Assembly (NCBI GenBank): GCA_022768325.1
Contig: JALEMI010000034.1
Coordinates: 1 to 64,000, forward strand
Length of the DNA stretch: 64,000 nucleotides
From: Bacteroidales bacterium
GTDB lineage: Bacteria > Bacteroidota > Bacteroidia > Bacteroidales > Marinilabiliaceae
Direction of reading: 5' to 3'
A program made the position numbers and the translations under genes. Positions 45,698 to 54,010 of this stretch are shown here, one piece after another. The notes beneath the pieces are model-generated. The model saw only the letters and a program-made list of their open reading frames with translations. It was not told the DNA's origin and searched no databases. How positions within the stretch are numbered: position 1 is the first letter of the stretch; the number at the start of each line of letters is the position of its first letter.

Positions 45698-45857
45698 ATT
45701 AGCCCAACAGAAATAGCGTCAAGAAAGGCGTTAAAAGAGGGAAAATTGTGTTGAATGTGAGAAATTCAAACCTCAACAACTTGAAAACCAACGCAATACA
45801 AAACGTTAAAGTTGCGCCATGACGCTTTAAAAGATGTCGACGCGTGGCGTGTGGGCG

Positions 45858-47039
45858 TTAGTCGAGACGTGCGTAGACGTGTTCTCCGCAGACCCTTTGC
45901 TGGAAAAACTTCTCGCCCATGACCACCTGTCCGTTCATGATGACGTGGTCGATACGGCCGGAGAGACGTATGTGTTTTTGCGCACCGCCCGGCATATCGA
46001 TGGAGACAGTCTCCGCGACATCGGGGTTCCAAATGATGAGATTGGCTGACATACCCTCGGAGACGCTGGCCAGAGGAGGGCGGAGACCGAGGAAATCGGC
46101 AACCCTCCCGACAGTGAACTCAGCTAACTCGTTGACAGAGAGAGGCTGGAAAGACTGAATGGCATTGAGGAGAGGGAGTTTATTGCGGAAAACAATCTCT
46201 GGCGTGGTGTCGGGCCAATGCTCTTTGAGAGACTGAGCGACGCAGGAGGCGAGGCCGAGAGAGGTCCAGTCCTCGTGACGGAGCACGGCGACAATACCAT
46301 CGGGCGACAAGCGGCCAGAAGTATCGTCGTAGGTCTCGAAAGGATTGAAACAGATGTGGGCACGGACGTAGCACTTGGCTCGGAGACGCTCGACGATATG
46401 GAACTCGTCTTTTGTCTCGATGCCGACGATATAGGCCTTGTTGCCCTCCACCCTCTCGAGCACCTTGGCGAGGCACTCAAGCATGGCGAGCCTCTCGAAA
46501 GGGCTGGAGATGCCCCTGAGATCGAAGGCGACGATGAGTCCGAGCTCCTTGGCGATGGCGATATTCGTCTCAAGGGAGAGGATCTCGGCCTTGGAATCTT
46601 CGCCGAGGCGGACGACAGCCGACGCGACGCCGTGGAGAATCATGAGACGTCGAAGCCTTTTGCGGTTAGCCTCATTGACCTGCCTGAGGGGGATATGGAA
46701 AGCGTAATTGAGCTTTCGGAAATCGGCGGTGAAGTCGCTGATGTTCTCCTCAAGCTCACTGGCGACGGTGAGAATTGTGGTTATGCCCGTCGTAATATGC
46801 TCAAAATTAAGTGTTTTGGCGATGTCGGGGCTAAAGTTCTTGGGCTGTGCCTTGCAGATGTCGATAAGCGCGGGGATGGCGTATCGGCCTTCGGCATCGA
46901 GATTCTCGGTATCGATAAGCGGATGCTGAAGGTTCTGCCCAATTCCGACTATGCGTCCGCCGCACACGAGGATGGACGTGTGTGGCTGGTCGGGCGGAAG
47001 GGTCGCCAGGCGAATGTTACGGATGAGGAGATAACGCAT
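45858..47039 (-). CDS. Dihydroorotase-like amidohydrolase-fold protein without the HxH metal site
   Basis: A 393-residue protein of the PyrC-like amidohydrolase superfamily. The N-terminal beta-sandwich strands (LLIRNIRLATLP..., GRIVGIGQNL), the barrel, and the closing strands (SANLIIWNPDVAETV, IDHVIMNGQVVMG) are all recognisable. True dihydroorotases have PGxIDxHVH after the first sandwich; here that site reads IPALIDICKAQPKNF, with no histidine pair. Other metal ligands are also not obvious. It therefore looks like a non-catalytic dihydroorotase homologue, comparable to those that partner aspartate transcarbamoylase in some bacteria. Role unknown; possibly structural or regulatory. Confidence 0.8.
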   Translation of the reverse strand: MRYLLIRNIRLATLPPDQPHTSILVCGGRIVGIGQNLQHPLIDTENLDAEGRYAIPALIDICKAQPKNFSPDIAKTLNFEHITTGITTILTVASELEENISDFTADFRKLNYAFHIPLRQVNEANRKRLRRLMILHGVASAVVRLGEDSKAEILSLETNIAIAKELGLIVAFDLRGISSPFERLAMLECLAKVLERVEGNKAYIVGIETKDEFHIVERLRAKCYVRAHICFNPFETYDDTSGRLSPDGIVAVLRHEDWTSLGLASCVAQSLKEHWPDTTPEIVFRNKLPLLNAIQSFQPLSVNELAEFTVGRVADFLGLRPPLASVSEGMSANLIIWNPDVAETVSIDMPGGAQKHIRLSGRIDHVIMNGQVVMGEKFFQQRVCGEHVYARLD

Positions 47040-47171
47040 TGGGTGGGAAGGTTAGCGTTAGCAATAGTCTACGAAACGCCAAAATTAACTCTAAAATTTG
47101 TTATCTGACAATGAGAAAATGCGACAAAATGAACAGTGGAGCAAAAAACAGCTTAGGGGAGCGTCGGGGCC

Positions 47172-47996
47172 TTACTTGGAGAGGACGTAATCGGAGAGTC
47201 GGAAGCGGTCGGCATAGAGGGCGTTGAGGTCGACATATTGCGAAATGCCTGGGACCGTGCCGCGGTCGGTGAACTGCCAGATGTCGGCATTTTGGGGGCA
47301 TTTGCCATTGCGGTATCGGGCGATCCAGAGGGGATAGCCTTCGGGGAGGCCTATCCTGTTGATATACTTATGCGAACCGTAGATTATGGGCTTATGGCCG
47401 TAGCGTCTCGCCAGTCGTTTGGCGACATTTAGGAGAGTGTCTTTGACGCGGTTATTGGCGTAACTGCCGAGGATGTCCTCTTCGAGATCTATGACGGGGA
47501 CAAGGTCGCCCTTTCGGAGCTTGGCGTTGGAGATGAAATTGGCGGCTTGGGCCTTGGAATTGGCGAGCGTCAGGACATGGTACGCGCCGAAGGGTATGGA
47601 CAGCTTGCGGACGTTGACGCGGTTGCGCTTGATAGTAGAATCGACATGAGTGGCACCCTCGGAGGCCTTGGCGAAAATGAAGCTGATGGAGACGGCGGCG
47701 GCATTGGACGAAGGGAGTTGGCGTCGCGTGACGGGGTCGAAGTGGATCTGCCGGAGACTCTTCCAATCGATGTCGCCTTGGTAACGGGAGATGTCGAGCC
47801 CATAGGCATCGGCCTCGGGAATGACCGGGTCCACCCCGAAGAGAAAGTGCTCAACCTGGCTTACCAGGGGGAGTTGTCTTACAAAAGAACGGCAGGAGGG
47901 GGACAAGAGGACCGCCGAAAGCGCGAGCAGCAACACCACGAGGGCGATGACGACGATTCTGCGTTTTTTGTCAGTCTTTCTTTTTCGACTCGGCAT
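47172..47996 (-). CDS. GH25-family lysozyme (N,O-diacetylmuramidase), membrane-anchored
   Basis: Cleaves the glycan strands of peptidoglycan. 274 residues. A basic N-terminus (MPSRKRKTDKKRR) precedes one membrane helix (IVVIALVVLLLALSAVLL), so it is probably tethered on the outer face of the inner membrane. GH25 catalytic domain from about residue 60: GLDISRYQGDIDW with the conserved N-terminal Asp, VPVIDLEED carrying the Asp-x-Glu acid pair, and WIARY and DIWQFTDRG near the end. A -7 box (TACCTTTG) lies 32-39 bases upstream. Confidence 0.92.
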   Translation of the reverse strand: MPSRKRKTDKKRRIVVIALVVLLLALSAVLLSPSCRSFVRQLPLVSQVEHFLFGVDPVIPEADAYGLDISRYQGDIDWKSLRQIHFDPVTRRQLPSSNAAAVSISFIFAKASEGATHVDSTIKRNRVNVRKLSIPFGAYHVLTLANSKAQAANFISNAKLRKGDLVPVIDLEEDILGSYANNRVKDTLLNVAKRLARRYGHKPIIYGSHKYINRIGLPEGYPLWIARYRNGKCPQNADIWQFTDRGTVPGISQYVDLNALYADRFRLSDYVLSK

Positions 47997-48027
47997 GAAT
48001 GGGTAGGTAGGGAGCTAATGATAGGGG

Positions 48028-48035
48028 CAAAGGTA
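48028..48035 (-). promoter_or_regulatory. Putative -7 box (TACCTTTG) for the GH25 gene
   Basis: Minus-strand consensus match between the terminator of the upstream gene and the GH25 start. Confidence 0.5.
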
Positions 48036-48059
48036 TGAAAAAGCGAGGAGAAAGGGAAA

Positions 48060-48089
48060 CGGTGGAGCGGCATAGGGGCCGTTCCACCG
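48060..48089 (-). terminator. Terminator after metY
   Basis: 12-base stem (48060-48071 with 48078-48089, one mismatch), 6-base loop, pyrimidine-rich tail on the minus strand. Confidence 0.75.
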
Positions 48090-48120
48090 TTTAATGGGGT
48101 ATGGAAAAGAATAGTGACTA

Positions 48121-49395
48121 TCAGGCGTTCATGGCCTGCTCGATGTCGTTGATAATATCGTCGACGGCCTCGATACCGACGGAGAGGCGGATTAGGTCTG
48201 GAGCGACCCCAGCCTCGCGGAGCTGTTCGTCGGAGAGCTGGCGGTGGGTGTGGCTTGCGGGATGGAGGACGCAAGTGCGGGCATCGGCGACGTGGGTGAC
48301 GATGGCGATGAACTTAAGGCGGTCCATGAACTTGATGGCATCCTCGCGCGTCCCCTTGAGGCCGAACGCGATAACCCCGCAAGAGCCGTTGGGGAGGTAC
48401 TTTTGGGCGAGGGCGTGGTACTTATCGCCTTCGAGGCCTGGGTAGTTGACCCATGCGACATTGGGATTGGCTTTGAGCCACCGGGCGACCGTGAGGGCGT
48501 TTTGGCAGTGGCGGGGCATACGGAGATGGAGCGTCTCAAGGCCAAGATTGAGGAGGAAAGAGTTTTGTGGCGCGGGGATGGAGCCGAGGTCACGCATGAG
48601 CTGGCTGACGAGCTTGGTGGAGTAGGCTTTTTTGCCGAAAGCCTTAGAATAGGTGAGGCCGTGGTAGCTCTCATCGGGCGTGCAGAGACCTGGGAACTTA
48701 TCGGCGTTGGCCTCCCAATCGAAATTGCCGCTATCGCACACGGCACCGCCTACTTGGGTGGCGTGGCCGTCCATGTACTTCGTCGTGGAGTGAGTGACGA
48801 TGTCAGCGCCCCACTCGAAGGGGCGGCAATTGATGGGCGTCGCGAAAGTGTTGTCGACAATGAGGGGCACCCCGTGGCGGTGCGCCATATTGGCGAAGCG
48901 CTCGATGTCGAAGACTGCGCATCCTGGGTTGGAGATTGTCTCGCCGAAGAAGAGCTTGGTATTGGGGCGGAACTCCTTCTCGATTCTCTCGTCGGGCCAT
49001 TCGGGATCGACAAACGTGCACTCGATGCCGAGCTTTTTCATCGTTACGCCGAAAAGGTTGAACGTTCCGCCGTAGATGTTGTTGGAAGTGATGAAATGGT
49101 CGCCGGCTTGGCAGATGTTGAAAACGGCGTAGAAATTGGCGGCCTGCCCGGAAGAGGTGAGGACGCAGCCAACGCCACCTTCGAGAGCGTTGATCTTATC
49201 GGCAACTGCGTCGTTGGTAGGGTTTTGAAGCCTTGTGTAGAAATATCCTGAGGCCTTGAGGTCGAAGAGGTCGGCCATGTCTTCGCTACTGTCGTACTTG
49301 AAAGTAGTGCTCTGGATGATGGGGAGGACACGGCTCTCGCCGTTTTTGGGTTGCCATCCGCCTTGAACGCAGATGGTATCGAGGTTTCGCTTCAT
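48121..49395 (-). CDS. metY: O-acetylhomoserine sulfhydrylase (PLP-dependent)
   Basis: Makes homocysteine from O-acetylhomoserine and sulfide in methionine synthesis. 424 residues of the Cys/Met metabolism PLP family: SGYFYTRLQNPTNDAVADKINALEGG near the N-terminus, SSGQAANFYAV in the cofactor phosphate region, VDNTFATP, and the Schiff-base Lys in THSTTKYMDGH. Length and the YTRLQNPT motif favour MetY over cystathionine gamma-synthase. A -7 box (TATATTTG) stands about 42 bases upstream. A second enzyme of the same type is at 58.7-59.9 kb. Confidence 0.92.
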   Translation of the reverse strand: MKRNLDTICVQGGWQPKNGESRVLPIIQSTTFKYDSSEDMADLFDLKASGYFYTRLQNPTNDAVADKINALEGGVGCVLTSSGQAANFYAVFNICQAGDHFITSNNIYGGTFNLFGVTMKKLGIECTFVDPEWPDERIEKEFRPNTKLFFGETISNPGCAVFDIERFANMAHRHGVPLIVDNTFATPINCRPFEWGADIVTHSTTKYMDGHATQVGGAVCDSGNFDWEANADKFPGLCTPDESYHGLTYSKAFGKKAYSTKLVSQLMRDLGSIPAPQNSFLLNLGLETLHLRMPRHCQNALTVARWLKANPNVAWVNYPGLEGDKYHALAQKYLPNGSCGVIAFGLKGTREDAIKFMDRLKFIAIVTHVADARTCVLHPASHTHRQLSDEQLREAGVAPDLIRLSVGIEAVDDIINDIEQAMNA

Positions 49396-49436
49396 TTATT
49401 GTGGAAATAATACTTTAGGTTTGCGCACACAAATCG

Positions 49437-49444
49437 CAAATATA
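49437..49444 (-). promoter_or_regulatory. Putative -7 box (TATATTTG) for metY
   Basis: Minus-strand match to TAnnTTTG, 42 bases before the start codon. I see no SAM-II-like leader here. Confidence 0.5.
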
Positions 49445-49473
49445 GCATTATTTGGATTGGAAAGGGAGCGAGG

Positions 49474-50274
49474 TTAGAACTCCACGGCAAGATTTAGGCA
49501 TAGGGCACCGCGTTCGTCCATGTGCGTATTGGGGAAGACGGGGTCGTGGGCATTGAGGAAAGTGAATCCCATTCCGTAGAGAAGCGTGACATGTCGGAGG
49601 GCGGCACGTACACCGAAAGTGCCCGACATGAGGAGAGCCACATCGTCGACATTGCCCTCGGGGACGACACCGGCGCGGAACTCGAAATATGGTGAGACCT
49701 TTCGGGGAATCAGGTCGCGGCGGACGTAGCCATAGAAGGCGCAGGTCGTGTAGATATATTCAGCTTCACTGTATCGCTTCCATACAGCCCAGTCCTCGCT
49801 GGACTGCTTGATGAAGAAATCGTTATAGTCGTAATCGTAATAGGATGGCCGATAATCGTATTCGTAACCGCAATCGCAATCATAGAATTCGGTATCGACG
49901 CGGCCGAAGATGAGACCAAGGCCTACGGTGGTGAGGTGTGTGGGCTTCCACCCCACCTTGAGATCTAGTCCGCCGATAAAAATTGAGCCGGCACTGAAAG
50001 AACCGCCGACCCCGAAGACGAAAGAGTGCTTCTTCAAGGCCGGACGTTGGAAGAGACTCCCGTCTTCTTGTGCGGTCTCGTTGATGATGATGGAATCGAT
50101 GTCGGCGGCGCGGATGGTGAGAGTTTGGTTGCCGAGATTGACACGGGCGTCGCCGGAAACGATGGAGACAACGCGTCCGCTGACGGGGCCGTCGGTCCGT
50201 GTGTAGACGACATCTTGCGCATGGGCGGTGGCGGCAACGACGAAGAGCGTTGCAATAGCGAATAGTTTTTGCAT
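49474..50274 (-). CDS. Secreted or outer-membrane beta-rich protein, function unknown
   Basis: A 266-residue protein with a signal peptide (MQKLFAIATLFVVAATAHAQ). The first 60 residues (TRTDGPVSGRVVSIVSGDARVNLG...) look like a small beta domain; the rest has alternating hydrophobic strands and ends in a Phe (CLNLAVEF), as outer-membrane barrels do. A striking Tyr/Asp-rich, Cys-containing loop (FYDCDCGYEYDYRPSYYDYDYND) sits in the middle. I do not recognise a named family. Small outer-membrane barrel is the best guess. Confidence 0.7.
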   Translation of the reverse strand: MQKLFAIATLFVVAATAHAQDVVYTRTDGPVSGRVVSIVSGDARVNLGNQTLTIRAADIDSIIINETAQEDGSLFQRPALKKHSFVFGVGGSFSAGSIFIGGLDLKVGWKPTHLTTVGLGLIFGRVDTEFYDCDCGYEYDYRPSYYDYDYNDFFIKQSSEDWAVWKRYSEAEYIYTTCAFYGYVRRDLIPRKVSPYFEFRAGVVPEGNVDDVALLMSGTFGVRAALRHVTLLYGMGFTFLNAHDPVFPNTHMDERGALCLNLAVEF

Positions 50275-50357
50275 TATGAGTATTGAGTTGATTGGATTCT
50301 AGAATAAAGTTAGGACGAATTTATGGAATTTGTACGCTGTTACGCAAATAATTGGGG

Positions 50358-51347
50358 CTATGGGTGACTCCTTTTTATGGGAAACTTTTTCCTAATAAGG
50401 ATTCGGAAATAGGGGCATGAGCCGTTTACGGAGAGGTCTTTGCCGTCGTCGCCTTTCCGAAACTGGATTATCTCGAATTGTGAGGGATTGTACTTGTGCA
50501 GAAAAGTTATGGGGACACCCATTGCGCCATCATAATCCATGGGGATGTCTTGGGTACGGTTGACATTTATGGCATTGTAGTTATCAAACTTGGGGTATGA
50601 GGCCTCGTTGGCCTCATACACTTTTGTCAGAGTGAGCAGATTATGCCTTGTTTGGACATCTAAATTGGTGAGCCATAGGCAATTGTTTGGGGAGACAATT
50701 CTGTCGCCGCATTGGGACACACGGGTCTCTGTTCCATACAGCTCATAATGACCTGGCACCTTGAAACCTGAGATTCCGCGGCCGAGATGAACGCCGAGCC
50801 ATATCCTATTGGATTGGATTAGTTGGAAAACCTCCTTGTAGGTGATGGCATTTATATTGGCTATGACGAGAAACTCCTTATTGAACTCGATTATTTGGGA
50901 CAGGAACTCCCTAAACAGGGAAAAGGGAGGGTTGGTAACGACAACATCGGCCTGCCGTAGCAGCGAAAGAGCCTCATCGCTTCGGAAATCGCCATCGCCT
51001 TTGAAGAACACGATGGGCAAATCGGAAATCTGCTTTTCGACATCGCTTGGCGTACACACAACATATCCGCCCCGCTCAGCATCTGACTGGCTGAACAAAT
51101 TGGGCTTGCTTGGCACATAGTATGAGGCAATTAACGATTTCAGCCCCAGAGACTTGAAATTCAGAAAGAAATACTTGAAGAAATTGCTCTCTCGCGGGTT
51201 GTCACAATTACAATAAACGACCTTTCCGCGGAATAATCCCTTGTAGTGAACAAGTTCGCGATTGATGTCTTCGAGCAACGTATAGAACTCGTCGCTCTTT
51301 GAGGCTTTTGCCTTGTGCAACAGATTATTAGACGCCCGTCGAACCAT
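50358..51347 (-). CDS. EcoRI-type adenine-specific DNA methyltransferase (orphan)
   Basis: Member of the EcoRI modification methylase family, which methylates the inner adenine of GAATTC; 329 residues. GKVVYCNCDNPRESNFFKYF and the catalytic TNPPF motif in VVVTNPPFSLFREFLSQ are characteristic, as is LWLTNLDVQTRH further on. No restriction endonuclease gene is adjacent: guaA lies upstream and an outer-membrane protein downstream. The gene is more A/T-rich than its neighbours. ATG 51347 is preferred to an upstream start at 51401, because the latter lies inside the guaA terminator hairpin. Recognition of GAATTC is inferred from family only. Confidence 0.88.
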   Translation of the reverse strand: MVRRASNNLLHKAKASKSDEFYTLLEDINRELVHYKGLFRGKVVYCNCDNPRESNFFKYFFLNFKSLGLKSLIASYYVPSKPNLFSQSDAERGGYVVCTPSDVEKQISDLPIVFFKGDGDFRSDEALSLLRQADVVVTNPPFSLFREFLSQIIEFNKEFLVIANINAITYKEVFQLIQSNRIWLGVHLGRGISGFKVPGHYELYGTETRVSQCGDRIVSPNNCLWLTNLDVQTRHNLLTLTKVYEANEASYPKFDNYNAINVNRTQDIPMDYDGAMGVPITFLHKYNPSQFEIIQFRKGDDGKDLSVNGSCPYFRILIRKKFPIKRSHP

Positions 51348-51364
51348 TAGAAACGAATATAACG

Positions 51365-51412
51365 AAAATAGCCGCTTGCGTTCTTTATTTAGAAACTGCA
51401 AGCGACTATTTT
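51365..51412 (-). terminator. Terminator after guaA
   Basis: 15-base stem (51365-51379 with 51398-51412, one mismatch), A/T-rich ends giving TTTT on the minus strand. Located just past the guaA stop. Confidence 0.85.
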
Positions 51413-51428
51413 GAAATCTATTGAGATC

Positions 51429-52958
51429 TTACTCCCACTCGATGGTGGCGGGTGGTTTGGAGCTGATGTCGTATACTACGCGGTTTACGCCGCGAACCTT
51501 GTTGATGATGTCGTTGGAGACCTTGGCGAGGAACTCGTAGGGGAGGTGGACCCAGTCGGCGGTCATGCCGTCGGTTGAGGCCACGGCTCGGAGCGCGACG
51601 GCGTTCTCGTAGGTGCGTTCGTCGCCCATGACACCGACGGACTGGACGGGGAGGAGGATTACGCCAGCCTGCCAGACCTTGTCATAGAGACCTTCGGAGC
51701 GGAGAGCGGAGATGAAGATGTCGTCGGCCTCTTGGAGGACACGGACCTTCTCGGGAGTGACATCGCCGAGGATTCGGATGCCGAGACCTGGGCCAGGGAA
51801 CGGGTGGCGGCCGAGGAGTTCGGGAGCGATTTCGAGAGCTGCGCCGACGCGGCGAACCTCGTCCTTGAAGAGAAGACGGAGAGGCTCAACGAGTTTGAGA
51901 TTCATCTTCTCGGGGAGGCCGCCGACATTGTGGTGGCTCTTGATTTTGCAAGAGGGGCCGTTGACGGAGGTCGACTCGATGACATCGGGATAGATGGTGC
52001 CCTGACCGAGCCACTTGGCATCTTGAATCTTCATGGCCTCGGCGTTGAAGACCTCGATGAAATCGGCACCGATGATCTTGCGCTTCTTCTCGGGTTCGGT
52101 AACTCCGGCGAGGTCGGCCATGAAACGGTCTGTGGCATCGACACCTATCACGTTGAGATCCATGCCCTTGTATTGTTCGAGGACGCCCTCGAACTCATTC
52201 TTGCGGAGGAGGCCGTTGTTGACGAAGATGCAGGTGAGGTTTTTGCCTACGGCCTTGTGGAGGAGGACAGCGGCGACGGTGGAATCGACACCGCCCGAGA
52301 GGCCGAGGATGACGCGGTCTTGGCCGACGGTCCGACGGATTTCGGAGACCGTGCTCTCAATGAAGGAGACGGGGGTCCAATCTTGATGGCAACCGCAGAT
52401 TCCGACAACGAAATTGCGGAGAATCTTGGAGCCTTCGACGGAGTGGAAGACCTCGGGGTGGAACTGAATGCCGTAGGTCTCTTCGTTATCGACCTTGAAA
52501 GCGGCGTTGGTGACGGTCTCGGTAGAGGCGAGGAGTCGGAAGCCAGCGGGGAGCTTGACGATGGTGTCGCCGTGGGACATCCACACTTGGCTTTGGGACG
52601 AAACGCCGACGAAGAGAGGAGAGCCTGGTGCGCCGATTGTCAGGAGAGCGCGACCGTATTCGCGTGTGGCACTTGGCTCGACCTCACCGCCGTTGGAGTG
52701 AACGAGATATTGTGCGCCGTAACAGATGCCGAGAACTGGGACTTTGGCACGGATTCCCGACAAATCGATAGCTGGTGCGCCGTCTTGACGGACGGAAGAG
52801 GGGCTTCCTGAAAGGATGACGCCGCGAATCGAGGAGTCGATTTCGGGGCATTTGTTGAAGGGGTGTATTTCGCAATATACGTTCTGCTCTCTGACGCGGC
52901 GGCCGATGAGCTGCGTGTATTGAGAGCCGAAGTCAAGTATTACTATCTTCTCCTGCAT
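51429..52958 (-). CDS. guaA: GMP synthase (glutamine-hydrolysing)
   Basis: Converts XMP to GMP using glutamine and ATP. 509 residues. Class I amidotransferase domain with the nucleophile Cys in GICYGAQ and His in [11 protein letters not shown]-pyrophosphatase domain with [14 protein letters not shown]-terminal dimerisation domain ending in the conserved [11 protein letters not shown]. Preceded by the best promoter match of the window. Confidence 0.98.
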   Translation of the reverse strand: MQEKIVILDFGSQYTQLIGRRVREQNVYCEIHPFNKCPEIDSSIRGVILSGSPSSVRQDGAPAIDLSGIRAKVPVLGICYGAQYLVHSNGGEVEPSATREYGRALLTIGAPGSPLFVGVSSQSQVWMSHGDTIVKLPAGFRLLASTETVTNAAFKVDNEETYGIQFHPEVFHSVEGSKILRNFVVGICGCHQDWTPVSFIESTVSEIRRTVGQDRVILGLSGGVDSTVAAVLLHKAVGKNLTCIFVNNGLLRKNEFEGVLEQYKGMDLNVIGVDATDRFMADLAGVTEPEKKRKIIGADFIEVFNAEAMKIQDAKWLGQGTIYPDVIESTSVNGPSCKIKSHHNVGGLPEKMNLKLVEPLRLLFKDEVRRVGAALEIAPELLGRHPFPGPGLGIRILGDVTPEKVRVLQEADDIFISALRSEGLYDKVWQAGVILLPVQSVGVMGDERTYENAVALRAVASTDGMTADWVHLPYEFLAKVSNDIINKVRGVNRVVYDISSKPPATIEWE

Positions 52959-52987
52959 GAAATTCTATACATTTAGTGTAAGGTTTG

Positions 52988-53018
52988 CAAATATAATGTA
53001 TTTGGGAGGGATAGCAAA
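52988..53018 (-). promoter_or_regulatory. guaA promoter: TTTG, 19 bases, TATATTTG
   Basis: Minus-strand -33 TTTG (53018-53015) and -7 TATATTTG (52995-52988) at the spacing used by the Bacteroidota primary sigma factor, 30 bases before the start codon. Confidence 0.75.
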
Positions 53019-53036
53019 ATTTGAGGAGAAATGAGA

Positions 53037-53061
53037 GGGGTTTGGGGCGGGGCGAGGCGGG
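53037..53061 (+). other. G-quadruplex-forming motif upstream of guaA
   Basis: Four G runs (GGGG, GGGG, GGGG, GGG) with loops of 3, 1 and 6 bases on the plus strand, 19 bases beyond the guaA -33 box. Part of a G-rich 363-base gap (52959-53321) without a gene. Confidence 0.55.
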
Positions 53062-53081
53062 AAAGGCACATCCGATGTGAG

Positions 53082-53126
53082 TTTCGGACGGGCGGACCGC
53101 TTCACTTTCGGCCGGGCGGACCCGCT
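53082..53126. repeat. Imperfect tandem direct repeat of about 20 bases
   Basis: TTTCGGACGGGCGGACCGCT at 53082-53101 recurs with one substitution and one inserted C at 53106-53126. G/C-rich, between guaA and the LuxR-type regulator. Confidence 0.6.
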
Positions 53127-53278
53127 GCGCGTGTGTAGCCGGTTAGTGAGGTATGGCCCTTCGGGCCAGTCCGGGGTTGGAACAGGAGGGAGGCTGTTAC
53201 TCTTGATGAATTGAAGATGTAAATGAAATAGCCGTGTTTGACGGCAGAGGGGGATGGAAAATTATGGTGAAACTTCGC

Positions 53279-53286
53279 TATCTTTG
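53279..53286 (+). promoter_or_regulatory. Putative -7 box (TATCTTTG) for the LuxR-type regulator
   Basis: Plus-strand TAnnTTTG match 35 bases before the start codon; no clear -33. Confidence 0.5.
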
Positions 53287-53321
53287 CTGACATTGAGGCA
53301 ATAAAAGAGCAGACTAACGAC

Positions 53322-53990
53322 ATGATAAAGATAGGCGTTTATGACAGCCACGCATTGATAGGCCAAGCGTTGGTGAAACTGGTGGGTGAAGCAGATGAGG
53401 AGTTCGAGGCGGTGGCTGTAAGCATGGACGTATCCGTGGCCGTTGGGAGCATAAAGAGTGACGGCGTGAACGTTGTCATTGTATGCGTGCACCATGGTGA
53501 GGAGGCCCCACTTGACTTCATAAAACTGCTGACCCAGCGATTTGAGCGTCTGCGGTGCGTAGCGGTACTGATGGACCCTACGGCTCACGTGGTGACGTGC
53601 GCCATAAAGAACGGCGCGAAGGGTGTCGTCTCGCCGGACGTGGACATGAACGAGCTTCGCCTGGCCATTAAGACGGTGCGTGGCGGGTTTGAGTATTTCA
53701 GCAAATCGATAACGGACGTACTCGTAGTGAAATATGTTGACGGCGTGGTTAGCGGAGAGCAACAGAACAAGGCGAAACCCGCGCCAGCCATTGACGCCCT
53801 GAGCTCTCGACAAATAGAGATATTGAAGCTGTGGGGCAGCAACATGAGCAATAAGGACATTGCGGACAAACTATTCTTGAGCGTTCGCACCGTTGAAAGC
53901 CACAAGAACCACATAATGCAAAAGCTGAACCTGAAGACGACTGTAGACATCATCAGGTTCGGCATTCGCAATAACATTATTGATTTATAA
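53322..53990 (+). CDS. LuxR/NarL-type regulator with a degenerate receiver domain
   Basis: A 222-residue protein with an N-terminal receiver-like domain (about residues 1-120) and a C-terminal LuxR helix-turn-helix (LSSRQIEILKLWGSNMSNKDIADKLFLSVRTVESHKNHIMQKL), which is intact and complete. In the receiver, the start MIKIGVYDSHALIGQAL fits, but the phosphoacceptor strand reads VNVVIVCVHHGEE, with no Asp at the expected site. The conserved Lys of the fifth strand is also missing (KGVVSPDVD). Phosphorylation control is therefore unlikely; regulation may be by protein or ligand binding, or constitutive. No histidine kinase gene is adjacent. Targets are unknown. Confidence 0.87.
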   Translation: MIKIGVYDSHALIGQALVKLVGEADEEFEAVAVSMDVSVAVGSIKSDGVNVVIVCVHHGEEAPLDFIKLLTQRFERLRCVAVLMDPTAHVVTCAIKNGAKGVVSPDVDMNELRLAIKTVRGGFEYFSKSITDVLVVKYVDGVVSGEQQNKAKPAPAIDALSSRQIEILKLWGSNMSNKDIADKLFLSVRTVESHKNHIMQKLNLKTTVDIIRFGIRNNIIDL

Positions 53991-54010
53991 TCCCTTAGGG
54001 GGGAAAAGCA

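Noticed and set aside
53082..53126. Possible CRISPR array in the G/C-rich gap near 53.1 kb
   Set aside because: Only two imperfect copies about 4 bases apart, no spacers and no cas genes.
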